35,240 bases of DNA from CAYHSR01 sp043821725 (GCA_043821725.1 JBDRCM010000039.1:1-35240), one strand, 5' to 3'; positions 7,052 to 15,144 are shown, counted from the first letter of the stretch. Notes: generated by a model from the sequence alone, not told the origin. Made by a program: numbers and translations.

Positions 7052-7342
7052 TTATTTTTTATCGCCTCTATCTTTGTGTAGGCCGATTAGGATTTCAATA
7101 AATTCAATAAAGCTTGCCATGCCAAGTCCGGCCATTGCAATGGTAAACAAAATATTGCCGATAAAAAGTGCGTAAATCAATAGGCATAAAGATCCGATCA
7201 GTAAAACAACATCCTGGCGCTTCTCTGTCTTAAGAAAAATTCCATAAGTAATGAGAATCGCTCCAAGCGAAGCAACCACTGTGATTATGATTTCCAATGG
7301 AGCCCATGGAAGGGTGGTAAATATTGAGGGTAAAGGTGGCAT
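7052..7342 (-). CDS. Small three-helix membrane protein
   Basis: A 96-residue protein with three hydrophobic helices at about 14-35, 44-63 and 65-87, a short charged loop (KTEKRQD) between helices 1 and 2, and a charged C-terminus (HKDRGDKK). No family is recognised. It starts 6 bases after the thioredoxin-reductase-like gene ends, so it belongs to the rpiB operon. Confidence 0.65.
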   Translation of the reverse strand: MPPLPSIFTTLPWAPLEIIITVVASLGAILITYGIFLKTEKRQDVVLLIGSLCLLIYALFIGNILFTIAMAGLGMASFIEFIEILIGLHKDRGDKK

Positions 7343-7348
7343 AGAAAA

Positions 7349-8305
7349 TTATTTCCACTTATTAATATACTCTATTGCGGCCAATCCTGCAATAATACCT
7401 TGGCCGGCGGCAATTCCAATTTGTTTGTAGGGCACATCTGTAACATCGCCTGCCGCGAAAATTCCAGTACAGCTGGTACGGCATTTTTTGTCTATTTTAA
7501 TCTGTCCCATTTCATCCAGATCAACGCAGTTTGTAAAATGAGAATTTGGGATTTGTCCGATATGTACCATTATGGCGTTGGCCAATATGGTTTCTTCAGC
7601 CCCGGTTTCCAAGTTTTTGTATTTAAGGCCAGACACCACTGTGTCGCCCAATATCTCAGTTGATATGGCGCTATAAATAATTTTAATATTATCGGTTTTT
7701 TTCACTTTTTCTATTAGTATATTTTCGCCCGGAGGAAACCCCCCGTTTTTTTCTTCAGTATCCGGATATTTGCTTATCAAATATATTTTGCTGGCGATTT
7801 GCGCCATCATAAGGGCTGATTCAAGCGCGCTGTTGCCTGATCCTATTGTTATTGTTGTCTTGTTTTTAAAAAGAGGGCCGTCGCATACAGTGCAGTAGGT
7901 AACTCCCTTTCCTCTAAGTTTTTCTTCTCCGGGAATTTTTAAATATCTTGGGCGTATTCCGCTGGCGATTATAACGGCCTTGGCTTCATAAGTTTGTTTT
8001 TTTTCTTCGTCTCCGACTTTTTCAGCCGTAACAACATGATAATTTTTTGTTGGCTTGATATCAATTACTCTCCATCCCTCGTCTATTTGGGTTTCCTTAT
8101 AGTTTTTTGCGTGTTTTGCAAAATTTTGAGCAAGCTCAAATCCTTGGATGCTTATTATCCCCGGCCAATTGCCCACTTCTCCTGAAAGGGCAACTTCTCC
8201 TCCCATATCTTTTGTAACCATTTTGAAGTCAAGGTGGCGTCTTGCAGAATAAATTGCTGAGCTTACCGCGGCCACTGAACCACCTACAATTAACAAATCT
8301 AACAT
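7349..8305 (-). CDS. trxB: Thioredoxin-reductase-like flavoprotein
   Basis: A 318-residue two-dinucleotide-fold flavoprotein. The FAD motif is LLIVGGSVAAVSSA (5-18), where the usual GGGPAG is replaced by GGSVAA. The redox disulfide is CTVCD (C138, C141), the NADPH motif is GSGNSALESA (155-164), and the C-terminal FAD contact is TGIFAAGDV. Length and CxxC placement match bacterial TrxB, which reduces thioredoxin with NADPH. It overlaps the rpe-like gene by 7 bases. The altered N-terminal glycine motif is the only oddity; a ferredoxin/flavodoxin reductase would lack the CxxC. Confidence 0.88.
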   Translation of the reverse strand: MLDLLIVGGSVAAVSSAIYSARRHLDFKMVTKDMGGEVALSGEVGNWPGIISIQGFELAQNFAKHAKNYKETQIDEGWRVIDIKPTKNYHVVTAEKVGDEEKKQTYEAKAVIIASGIRPRYLKIPGEEKLRGKGVTYCTVCDGPLFKNKTTITIGSGNSALESALMMAQIASKIYLISKYPDTEEKNGGFPPGENILIEKVKKTDNIKIIYSAISTEILGDTVVSGLKYKNLETGAEETILANAIMVHIGQIPNSHFTNCVDLDEMGQIKIDKKCRTSCTGIFAAGDVTDVPYKQIGIAAGQGIIAGLAAIEYINKWK

Positions 8306-8964
8306 ACGTGATTATTTGATGATATTTCTTTAAGAGCTTTTTTAATATTCTTTGTGCTCATCAGCGCTCCTCCTATATTAAATATTTCAACTCCCCATTT
8401 TTTAACTTCTTGTATGTTGTTCTTGGTGATGGCGCCGTCAACCGCTATTGTTGGCGCGTTTGGCATCTTGCTTAACTGCTGTATTTTTTTGCTTGTTTTT
8501 TTAATGAATTTTCCGCCTTGTTTTCCGGGAATTACAGTCATGAATAATACAACATCCAATTTTTTTAGAAATGGCGCAATGGATTCAATCGGAGTTTTTG
8601 GATTAAGAGCAATGCCCACTTGCCATTTGTTATTTTTAATATTTTTGATTATTTCGTTCGGATTTTTTGATGATTCAATGTGGAAAATGACGCGAAAGAT
8701 ATTTTTTACTTTTTTCCAGCGTTTTAATTCAGTCAGAGGGTCAGCAACCATTAAATGAAGTTCCAGTTTTAAGTTGCTAGGCAGGCGTTTATTGAAAAAT
8801 TTATTAAGATCAATTTCTGGCTCATTGTAATTGAAAGATTTGTTTGAAACGAATTTGCCGTCCATTATGTCCAATTGCGCATATTCAAATATGTTTTTCA
8901 CGCTGTTTAATTGCTTTTCAAGCTCATCATATGTTGAGACCAGAATGGCCGGAGATATCTTCAT
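8299..8964 (-). CDS. rpe: Ribulose-phosphate 3-epimerase-like protein
   Basis: A 221-residue TIM barrel. Family landmarks in order: ISPAIL (strand 1), QLDIMDGKFV, LELHLMV, ALNPKTPIE, LFMTVIPGKQGGKF, IAVDGAI and NIGGAL. The enzyme interconverts ribulose-5-phosphate and xylulose-5-phosphate using a metal held by two His and two Asp. Here the first His (HxD in VHFDVMD) is Gln (QLD), while the His of LHLMV and both Asp remain. The phosphate-binding GSAIF becomes GGALM and PGFGGQ becomes PGKQGGK. It may be a diverged but active epimerase or a related sugar-phosphate enzyme. It overlaps rpiB by 4 bases. Confidence 0.8.
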   Translation of the reverse strand: MKISPAILVSTYDELEKQLNSVKNIFEYAQLDIMDGKFVSNKSFNYNEPEIDLNKFFNKRLPSNLKLELHLMVADPLTELKRWKKVKNIFRVIFHIESSKNPNEIIKNIKNNKWQVGIALNPKTPIESIAPFLKKLDVVLFMTVIPGKQGGKFIKKTSKKIQQLSKMPNAPTIAVDGAITKNNIQEVKKWGVEIFNIGGALMSTKNIKKALKEISSNNHVC

Positions 8965-9407
8965 AATTGTTCAATCTTTTGAATTTTTTTGTTTCTTCTT
9001 GCCAGCCGAGCGTCATTGTCAAATTTGGTTTCCAAGAATTTTTTTACAATAAGCAAAGCATGGTCTTGGCTTAATGCTTTTGCGCCAAGGCACAATATGT
9101 TTGCATTGTTGTGCTCTCTTCCCATCCTGGCTCCTTCAATGCTGTAGCCGATAATTGCGCGTATTCCTTTTATTTTGTTTGCCGCAATGCACATTCCATG
9201 TCCGCTTGCGCAGATAAGAATGCCAATGTTTTTGGGATTTGTAACGACCTTTTGCCCAACAGGCACGGCAAAATCAGGAAAATCATCTGTTGGGTCAAGT
9301 TTTTTCGGCCCAAGATCTTTAAAATCAACTTTAAGCTCATTGGCCAGCATGCTTGCAATTTTTTTCTTTAATTTTAGTCCTACATGGTCTGAAGCAATAT
9401 ATATCAT
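8961..9407 (-). CDS. rpiB: Ribose-5-phosphate isomerase B
   Basis: A 148-residue RpiB/LacAB-type isomerase. SDHVG (6-10) supplies the conserved Asp-His. GILICASGHGMCIAANK contains the catalytic Cys, where many members read CGTGxGxSIAANK. REHNNANILCLGA contains the His that opens the sugar ring. It converts ribose-5-phosphate to ribulose-5-phosphate, which the next gene would epimerise. It is first in the minus-strand operon, with two TATAAT boxes upstream. Confidence 0.92.
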   Translation of the reverse strand: MIYIASDHVGLKLKKKIASMLANELKVDFKDLGPKKLDPTDDFPDFAVPVGQKVVTNPKNIGILICASGHGMCIAANKIKGIRAIIGYSIEGARMGREHNNANILCLGAKALSQDHALLIVKKFLETKFDNDARLARRNKKIQKIEQL

Positions 9408-9442
9408 ATATTATGACATTGGATTTTTGTATATCTGTTTTG

Positions 9443-9504
9443 TCATTCTGAATCCCTGGCGGAGTTTTCCCTTGAGCGTAGGGGGGCATGGGATAACAAA
9501 ATGA
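9443..9504 (-). repeat. Large imperfect hairpin in the rpiB leader
   Basis: TCATTCTGAATCCC (9443-9456) and GGGATAACAAAATGA (9490-9504) pair imperfectly across a 33-base loop that itself can fold. The TCATTCTGA start resembles dispersed REP/MITE-type elements of several bacterial groups. Confidence 0.45.
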
Positions 9505-9511
9505 TAAACTC

Positions 9512-9540
9512 ATTATAAGTTTATGATACATTTAATTATA
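9512..9540 (-). promoter_or_regulatory. Promoter region of the rpiB operon
   Basis: TATAAT at 9512-9517 and again at 9535-9540 on the minus strand. Neither has a good -35. The start of transcription near 9505 would give a leader of about 100 bases containing the hairpin at 9443-9504. Confidence 0.4.
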
Positions 9541-9588
9541 TCCTTTTTTGCGTTCGGGCGCAAATTGACTAAAGTTCATATATGTTTG

Positions 9589-9617
9589 TTGACAGTCCAA
9601 ATGCAGTTTGATATATA
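9589..9617 (+). promoter_or_regulatory. Strong promoter of the 9702-10268 unit
   Basis: TTGACA (9589-9594), exactly 17 bases, TATATA (9612-9617). The leader to the first ATG is about 78 bases and includes the hairpin TCCGGC/GCCGGA near 9663-9677. Confidence 0.65.
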
Positions 9618-9701
9618 AAAAATGCTGTCAGGGCAATGATGCCATGGCAAGCTCCACAAATCGTCCGGCAGAGCCGGAAAAACGTGTGTGGAGGTAGTAA
9701 A

Positions 9702-9815
9702 ATGTATGGTCATGTTATTATCAGTTTTAAGCCCGAAGATTTACACATCGCACTTGAAGATTTAGTTGACTTCACGTTTTCAAAAGACCACCATCAGAGC
9801 GACCTGACTGCTTAA
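9702..9815 (+). CDS. Short ORF, 5' part of an interrupted gene or a small peptide
   Basis: ATG follows a strong ribosome site (GGAGG, about 6 bases away) and opens 37 codons, MYGHVIISFKPEDL to SDLTA, ending in TAA at 9813-9815. The following 150-codon frame is in the same register and starts with GTG directly after the stop. The two therefore look like one gene of about 188 codons broken by TAA, or two cistrons coupled by a stop-start junction. I do not recognise the product. Confidence 0.5.
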   Translation: MYGHVIISFKPEDLHIALEDLVDFTFSKDHHQSDLTA

Positions 9816-10268
9816 GTGGAGCAGTGGGAGAAAGTTCTGGTAAAGTCAAAAATCGGTCCTCTGGTTGTAAGCCAGATTTTGACTCCGGCGTATAGATGCA
9901 ATAATGATGGATGGGTAAGCACCACTAATGGGCTGGTCATGATCCGGGAGAATCTGGTAATTGACCCGTCTGTGCCGTCATTAACCATTGATAGCAGATA
10001 TGCAGGGTTGAGTATGCTTGCAGTGAAGATTCACTGCTGGATTTTTCCGCGTTCGGGACGTGGTCCTGTCTGCGGTATCTGGACCGCATCAGACGTAAAG
10101 TTTCGAAACTATGAGGGAGAAGGAGCCACCGTGCTGGTGGATCCGTCAAAGGGCGATTCAACCAGAATCAAGATAACTGCACAAGCCAAGTCGCTGGCAA
10201 CCGCCACTGGGATATTGTGGGGTATTCTCTGCGGAGAATACGTGTGTCAGATGAGATTCAAGATGTAA
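9816..10268 (+). CDS. Hypothetical protein of atypical composition
   Basis: A 150-codon frame beginning GTG right after the TAA of the preceding short ORF, in the same frame. The region is visibly richer in G+C (about half) than the genes around it. The product is Trp/Cys-containing and looks beta-rich (GWVSTTNGLVMIRENLVI, GATVLVDPSKGDSTRIKI), with no signal peptide or clear membrane segment; no family recognised. If the GTG is not used, translation would need readthrough or an internal start such as ATG in LVMIREN. The unit has its own promoter and terminator, which suggests an acquired, self-contained element. Confidence 0.5.
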   Translation: MEQWEKVLVKSKIGPLVVSQILTPAYRCNNDGWVSTTNGLVMIRENLVIDPSVPSLTIDSRYAGLSMLAVKIHCWIFPRSGRGPVCGIWTASDVKFRNYEGEGATVLVDPSKGDSTRIKITAQAKSLATATGILWGILCGEYVCQMRFKM

Positions 10269-10313
10269 ACTATCTGGCTTAATCTGATCGCCCCATCACG
10301 CCACAACAACAAC

Positions 10314-10387
10314 CCGCCATTCGCTCTTCATCCCGTATTTAGGATATTCCCGAATACGAGAAGGAGCAATGCGAATAGCGGTTTTTT
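10314..10387 (+). terminator. Long intrinsic terminator of the 9702-10268 unit
   Basis: CCGCCATTCGC (10314-10324) pairs with GCGAATAGCGG (10371-10381) with one mismatch, followed by six Ts. An inner hairpin CGTATT/AATACG lies near 10334-10358. The next promoter begins two bases after the T run. Confidence 0.75.
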
Positions 10388-10388
10388 G

Positions 10389-10417
10389 TTGACTTTTTTC
10401 AATAAAACCGATATATT
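10389..10417 (+). promoter_or_regulatory. Promoter of ileS
   Basis: TTGACT (10389-10394), 17-base spacer, TATATT (10412-10417). The leader of about 60 bases is A/T-rich, with no T-box element and no Shine-Dalgarno before the ileS ATG. Confidence 0.6.
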
Positions 10418-10485
10418 ACTTGTTAATTGCCGTTTGTATATTTTTATGATAAATCAACATTTGTTGACATTTGTAAATAAACAAT

Positions 10486-13400
10486 ATGCCTTACAACGCT
10501 GATAAGCAAGAAAAAGAAATATTAAAATACTGGGACGAGCATGACTGTTTTAATAAGTCAGTTGACCAGCGCCCTGAAGACAAGCTATACGTATTCTACG
10601 ATGGCCCGCCTTTTGCTACCGGCCTTCCGCATTACGGACATATTTTAAGCTCGGTAATCAAAGATGTGGTGCCTCGCTATTGGACAATGAAGGGCTATAA
10701 AGTACGACGCAGGTGGGGCTGGGATTGTCATGGTCTTCCAATTGAAAGCATGATTGAAAAAGAATTAAAAACTTCAGGTAAAAAAGATATTGAAGAAAAA
10801 ATCGGCGTTCAGGGATTCAATAAGGCATGCTGTTCAAAAGTTTTGCTATACACCAAAGAATGGAAAAAAATGATTGATCGCATCGGCCGTTGGATTGAGT
10901 TTGATAATGCGTATAAGACAATGGACTCCACTTATATGGAATCCATTTGGTGGGCGCTAAAAACCATTTGGGAAAAAGGATTGATTTATGAAGGCAGAAA
11001 GGTATTGATGTATTGTCCGAGATGTGAAACACCTATTTCAAAGGCTGAAGTTGCCATGGATAACAGTTATAAGGATATTACGGAAGAAGCCGTCACTGTT
11101 AAATTCAAAGTTAAAGACCCGGCCAAGCATAGTTTGCCTGAAAATACTTTTATTTTGGCGTGGACCACAACTCCTTGGACTTTACCCGGCAATGTCGCTT
11201 TGGCTGTGGGCAATGATATTGAATATGTTTTAGCGAAAGTGGGTAGATTGAGCACATTCAACAATAAAGCTTCAAAGGAGACAATTAAATATCTCAGAGA
11301 TGAAAATACGAAGCAAATTAACAATCCCCAACTATACATATTAGCTAAAGATAGAATAAAGGAAATTTTTAAAGATGTTCGCTATAAGATAGTGAAGAAT
11401 ATGCCGGGCAAAGATTTGGTTGGAATTGAATATGAGCCGCTTTATGAAATACAAGGAGTTAAAGATTCCGGCAAAAAAGCTTGGTATGTTGCAGACGCTG
11501 ATTTTGTCACAACTGAAGAAGGAACAGGTATAGTGCATACTGCTGTCATTTATGGTGAAGACGACTATAATTTGGGCTTGAAGATTGATCTTCCAATGGT
11601 GCCGACTTTAAATGAGTGCGGTATTTTTAATGAACAATCGCCTGAACTGATTCGTGATAAATATTTTAAGAAAGCTGAAAAAGATATTAAAAGTGATTTG
11701 CAAGAGCGAGGGTTGTTGTTCAAGCGCGATAACTACACGCACTCTTATCCTCATTGCTGGCGTTGCGATACCCAGTTGTTTTATAATGCCATTTCAGCAT
11801 GGTTTATTAACATTCAAAAAATTAAAGATCGATTGATTGAATTAAATGAAAAAGTTAATTGGTTTCCAGAGCATTTAAAACACGGTCGCTTTTTGAATAT
11901 ATTGGAAACCGCACCCGATTGGAACATTTCTCGAAATCGTTATTGGGCCACTCCTTTGCCTTTTTGGAAATGCGACAATGAGATTTGCGATAAAAAGGAG
12001 TGTTTGGGAAGTGTTAAAGAGTTAAAAGACATGGCAATTAATTTTTCTGAAGTTTATGGTACAGATGAAGTGTCTGAAATGGATCTTCATAAGCATAAAA
12101 TGGATCAAATTAAATTAAAATGCTCAAAATGTAGCAGTGAGATGTCAAGAATTCCTGAAGTGATTGACTGCTGGGTGGAGTCTGGGTCAATGCCATTTGC
12201 TGAATTTCATTATCCCTTTGAAAATGAAGATACATTTAAGAAAAGATTTCCCGGCCAATACATTGCCGAGTATATAGCTCAAACACGCGCTTGGTTTTAT
12301 TATATGCATGTAATGGCTGTTTTGCTTTTTGATGACATTAGTTTTGAAAATTGCATTACAACCGGCACTATTCTCAATGCAAAGGGAGAAAAGCTTTCCA
12401 AATCAAAAATGAACTACACTGATCCATGGGTGATAATTGAGCAGTATGGAGTTGACGCGCTCCGTTATTATTTAATGACTGGCGTTGTTATGCAGGCGGA
12501 GAATTTGTTTTTTAATGATAGGGAGGTAAAGGATATTTATAACAAAGTAATAAATATTTTGTGGAATGTGCTTGAGTTTTATAAGATGTATGCGAATGGT
12601 GACGGACAAAATGCTTTTGCTGTTGCCGGAGTTGGCGCGGATAAAAACGCGGAACCATCAAATATTTTGGATAAGTGGATTTTGATGAAGCTGCAATTAT
12701 TGGTAAAAGAGGTTACTGAGCAGATGGATAATTATAACACGGTAAAGGCGGGCAGGCCCATCAGAGATTTTATTGATGAGCTTTCAACTTGGTATGTCCG
12801 CAGATCGCGAGACAGATTTAAAGTCGGAGATGAAGGCGACAAACAATCTGCTGTGGCCACTTTGCGCGAAGTTTTATTGACACTCTCAAAAGTAATGGCT
12901 CCGTTTACTCCTTTTATTGCCGAGAAAATTTATCAGGATGTTGGCGGAGAAAAAGAGAGTGTGCATTTGGAAGAGTGGCCTTTAATCAAAGAAGAGTCAA
13001 TGGACGATAATGTAATAAGCGACATGATGTTAGTCAGAAAGATGGTTGAAATGGGATTGTCCTTGCGCTCGGAAGCGGGCATTAAAGTTAGACAGCCATT
13101 GGGAAAATTAATAATTAATAATGAACAATTAACAAAAGAGTTTTTAGACATAATCGCCGATGAGCTGAATGTAAAGAATATTGAAATTGTTGAAAAGATT
13201 CAAGTTGTTGGTGATGCAATATTAAAGGAAGAAGGGAATTTACAAGTCAGTTTAGACATAGAGATAACTCCAAAACTAAAAAAACAAGGCCTGGTTCGTG
13301 AAATTATCCGATCTGTCAATCAAATCCGCAAAGACAAGAAATTAAGTATTGATAAAAAAGCAATTGTTGAGTATGAAACAGACGATGAATTATTAGGAGG

Positions 13401-13530
13401 TACTTTTGTTGAGTATACTGAAGAATTAATGAAGAATACAGCTACCAGTGAGTTCAAGCAGGGTCATGGCGATACAGAGGTAAAGATAGACGGCAGGGAT
13501 ATTAAGCTCAAAGTCGTAGGCGTTGAATAA
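10486..13530 (+). CDS. ileS: Isoleucyl-tRNA synthetase
   Basis: A 1014-residue class I synthetase that charges tRNA-Ile. The HIGH-type motif is GLPHYGHIL (about 41-49), followed by WDCHGLPIE. The editing domain motif AWTTTPWTLPGN lies near 225-236. IDCWVESGSMPFAEFHYP is near 565, and the KMSKS loop reads GEKLSKSK near 637. The anticodon-binding domain fills the last 300 residues. Motif wording and length fit the eukaryote-like subgroup (IleS2), which by family knowledge is often insensitive to mupirocin; that is inference. Cys pairs near 505-550 (CDNEICDKKEC, CSKCSS) may bind zinc. It is monocistronic from its own promoter. Confidence 0.97.
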   Translation: MPYNADKQEKEILKYWDEHDCFNKSVDQRPEDKLYVFYDGPPFATGLPHYGHILSSVIKDVVPRYWTMKGYKVRRRWGWDCHGLPIESMIEKELKTSGKKDIEEKIGVQGFNKACCSKVLLYTKEWKKMIDRIGRWIEFDNAYKTMDSTYMESIWWALKTIWEKGLIYEGRKVLMYCPRCETPISKAEVAMDNSYKDITEEAVTVKFKVKDPAKHSLPENTFILAWTTTPWTLPGNVALAVGNDIEYVLAKVGRLSTFNNKASKETIKYLRDENTKQINNPQLYILAKDRIKEIFKDVRYKIVKNMPGKDLVGIEYEPLYEIQGVKDSGKKAWYVADADFVTTEEGTGIVHTAVIYGEDDYNLGLKIDLPMVPTLNECGIFNEQSPELIRDKYFKKAEKDIKSDLQERGLLFKRDNYTHSYPHCWRCDTQLFYNAISAWFINIQKIKDRLIELNEKVNWFPEHLKHGRFLNILETAPDWNISRNRYWATPLPFWKCDNEICDKKECLGSVKELKDMAINFSEVYGTDEVSEMDLHKHKMDQIKLKCSKCSSEMSRIPEVIDCWVESGSMPFAEFHYPFENEDTFKKRFPGQYIAEYIAQTRAWFYYMHVMAVLLFDDISFENCITTGTILNAKGEKLSKSKMNYTDPWVIIEQYGVDALRYYLMTGVVMQAENLFFNDREVKDIYNKVINILWNVLEFYKMYANGDGQNAFAVAGVGADKNAEPSNILDKWILMKLQLLVKEVTEQMDNYNTVKAGRPIRDFIDELSTWYVRRSRDRFKVGDEGDKQSAVATLREVLLTLSKVMAPFTPFIAEKIYQDVGGEKESVHLEEWPLIKEESMDDNVISDMMLVRKMVEMGLSLRSEAGIKVRQPLGKLIINNEQLTKEFLDIIADELNVKNIEIVEKIQVVGDAILKEEGNLQVSLDIEITPKLKKQGLVREIIRSVNQIRKDKKLSIDKKAIVEYETDDELLGGTFVEYTEELMKNTATSEFKQGHGDTEVKIDGRDIKLKVVGVE

Positions 13531-13536
13531 ATCCCA

Positions 13537-13564
13537 TTGACAATAATATTGATAGTGATAGAAT
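13537..13564 (+). promoter_or_regulatory. Promoter of a short transcription unit after ileS
   Basis: TTGACA (13537-13542), 16-base spacer, TAGAAT (13559-13564), 7 bases after the ileS stop. The terminator hairpin at 13692-13724 would end a transcript of about 150 bases. Confidence 0.5.
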
Positions 13565-13570
13565 TGTTTA

Positions 13571-13724
13571 TCATGGCATCAGGTTAAAATATCTGCGGTT
13601 ATCAGTTTATCAAAATATGAATTATATAGGTGAGGACGAGCCTGACCCTTGGCGGTTAGCACAATCATCTTTAAATAAAATCAAAAAAATGACCCAAGTA
13701 AATCCTGAGGATACTTGGGTTTTT
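13571..13724 (+). ncRNA. Candidate small RNA or leader between ileS and the PurD-like gene
   Basis: A predicted unit from a promoter at 13537-13564 to an intrinsic terminator, with no gene of normal size inside. It may be a free small RNA, or an attenuated leader of the PurD-like gene that starts 16 bases after the T run. An ORF of 39 codons (13617-13736) overlaps the terminator; it has no ribosome site. No known riboswitch class is recognised. Confidence 0.35.
13692..13724 (+). terminator. Intrinsic terminator upstream of the PurD-like gene
   Basis: ACCCAAGTA (13692-13700) pairs with TACTTGGGT (13712-13720) across an 11-base loop, followed by TTTTTAATTT. Confidence 0.7.
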
Positions 13725-13739
13725 AATTTAATATAATTT

Positions 13740-15038
13740 ATGGACAAAAAGAATTTTTTGTTTGTCTCATTGGATGCTCTTATTAACGATACGGCATGGC
13801 ATGTTGCAAAAGAAGGTCATGCAGTAAAATATTATATAGCAAGCGAGCTGGAAAAGGACATTGCCGATGGTTTTGTTGAAAAAACAAATGACTGGGAAAA
13901 GGAAGTTGATTGGGCGGATATAATTATTTTTGATGATGTTTTAGGGCAGGGCGAAAAAGCACAAAAATTACGAAGCAATGGAAAATTAGTAATAGGGGGA
14001 ACTCCATATACTGATATGCTCGAAGATGATCGTTCTTTTGGCCAAAATGAATTGAAAAAAAACGGTATTAATATTTTGAATTATAAGGAATTCACGAATT
14101 TTGATGATGCAATTGATTTTGTAAAAATGAATCCCGGCGCTTATGTTATCAAGCCGAGTGGAGAAGCTCAAAATATAAAGCGCTTATTGTTTGTAGGAAT
14201 GGAGGATGATGGGGATGATGTGATAAGGGTACTTGAAGCATATAAAAAAGTATGGTCAGAAGTTATAAAAATATTTCAATTGCAAAAAAAAGTAAATGGA
14301 GTGGAAGTTGCTGTTGGCGCGTTTTTCAATGGCAAGAAATTTTTAACGCCAATTAATATTAATTTTGAGCACAAAAAATTGTTTCCCGGCAACATAGGTC
14401 CTGCCACCGGCGAAATGGGGACAAGCATGTTTTGGACAAGCCCTATCAAGCTTTTTAATTGTACATTAAAAAAGATGGAGCAAATATTCGCGCGTGAAGG
14501 TTATGTTGGCTATATTGATTTGAATTGCATGGTTAACGGCAATGGGATATATCCGCTGGAATGGACAACGCGTTTTGGCTATCCCACCATAAGTATACAG
14601 CAAGACGGTTTGAATATGCCTATTTCAGATTTTCTGTATATGATGGCAAACGGTCAAGATTTTGAAATCAAAACTCGCAAAGGATTTCAGATTGGGGTTA
14701 GAATAGTGGTACCGCCGTATCCATTTTACGACAAGGACACATTTGAATCATACTCGAGGAATGCAACAATTGTTTTTAAAAACAAGAATCACAATAGCGA
14801 TGGAGTTCATATTGAGGACGTAAAATTAGTTAATGGCCAATGGCTTATTACCGGATTATCCGGAAAATCGTTGGTTGTAACTGGCTCCGGAATGACAATG
14901 AAGCAGGCCCAACAACAAGCATATAATCGCATCCAAAATATACTTATTCCGAACATGTATTACCGCAAAGACATAGGTGATAGATGGTATGATGACGGCG
15001 ATAAACTACACAGTTGGGGATATTTGCGGGAAGTTTAA
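13740..15038 (+). CDS. PurD-like ATP-grasp protein
   Basis: A 432-residue protein with the layout of phosphoribosylamine-glycine ligase: an N-terminal Rossmann-like domain (1-105), the ATP-grasp core (about 110-330, with AYVIKPSGEAQN and GVEVAVGAFFNG) and a C-terminal domain. The PurD signature GPNTGGMG appears as GPATGEMG and the metal-binding EFNARFGDPE as LEWTTRFGYPT, so a key Asn is Thr. No other purine-synthesis gene is in the window. It may therefore be a paralogue ligating another amine/acid pair rather than true PurD. It starts right after a terminator and ends at a strong one, so it is a single-gene unit. Confidence 0.7.
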   Translation: MDKKNFLFVSLDALINDTAWHVAKEGHAVKYYIASELEKDIADGFVEKTNDWEKEVDWADIIIFDDVLGQGEKAQKLRSNGKLVIGGTPYTDMLEDDRSFGQNELKKNGINILNYKEFTNFDDAIDFVKMNPGAYVIKPSGEAQNIKRLLFVGMEDDGDDVIRVLEAYKKVWSEVIKIFQLQKKVNGVEVAVGAFFNGKKFLTPININFEHKKLFPGNIGPATGEMGTSMFWTSPIKLFNCTLKKMEQIFAREGYVGYIDLNCMVNGNGIYPLEWTTRFGYPTISIQQDGLNMPISDFLYMMANGQDFEIKTRKGFQIGVRIVVPPYPFYDKDTFESYSRNATIVFKNKNHNSDGVHIEDVKLVNGQWLITGLSGKSLVVTGSGMTMKQAQQQAYNRIQNILIPNMYYRKDIGDRWYDDGDKLHSWGYLREV

Positions 15039-15065
15039 TTATTTCTTTTTTTAATGGCAGTTTTG

Positions 15066-15094
15066 CAAGCCGTGTTTGACACGGCTTGTTTTTT
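15066..15094 (+). terminator. Intrinsic terminator of the PurD-like gene
   Basis: CAAGCCGTGT (15066-15075) and ACACGGCTTG (15079-15088) form a perfect 10-bp stem with a 3-base loop, followed by six Ts. Confidence 0.9.
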
Positions 15095-15110
15095 GGGTTA
15101 GTATTGATTA

Positions 15111-15144
15111 AAGATCTTGTTGCCAAAAGCGCATTTGGTGTCAG
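15111..15144 (+). repeat. Second intergenic repeat, copy 1
   Basis: AAGATCTTGTTGCCAAAAGC followed by GCATTTGGTGTCAG. It matches, inverted, the sequence at 35104-35135 with a few substitutions and a one-base gap. It lies between a terminator and the NIF3-family gene. Confidence 0.55.

Noticed and set aside
9541..9570. TTTGCG/CGCAAA hairpin as a terminator
   Set aside because: The T run comes before the stem on the plus strand and there is none after it on the minus strand, so it has no terminator form.
10269..10485. T-box riboswitch upstream of ileS
   Set aside because: The large hairpin suggests one, but there is no T-box consensus and no specifier loop. The hairpin comes before the ileS promoter, so it ends the previous unit.
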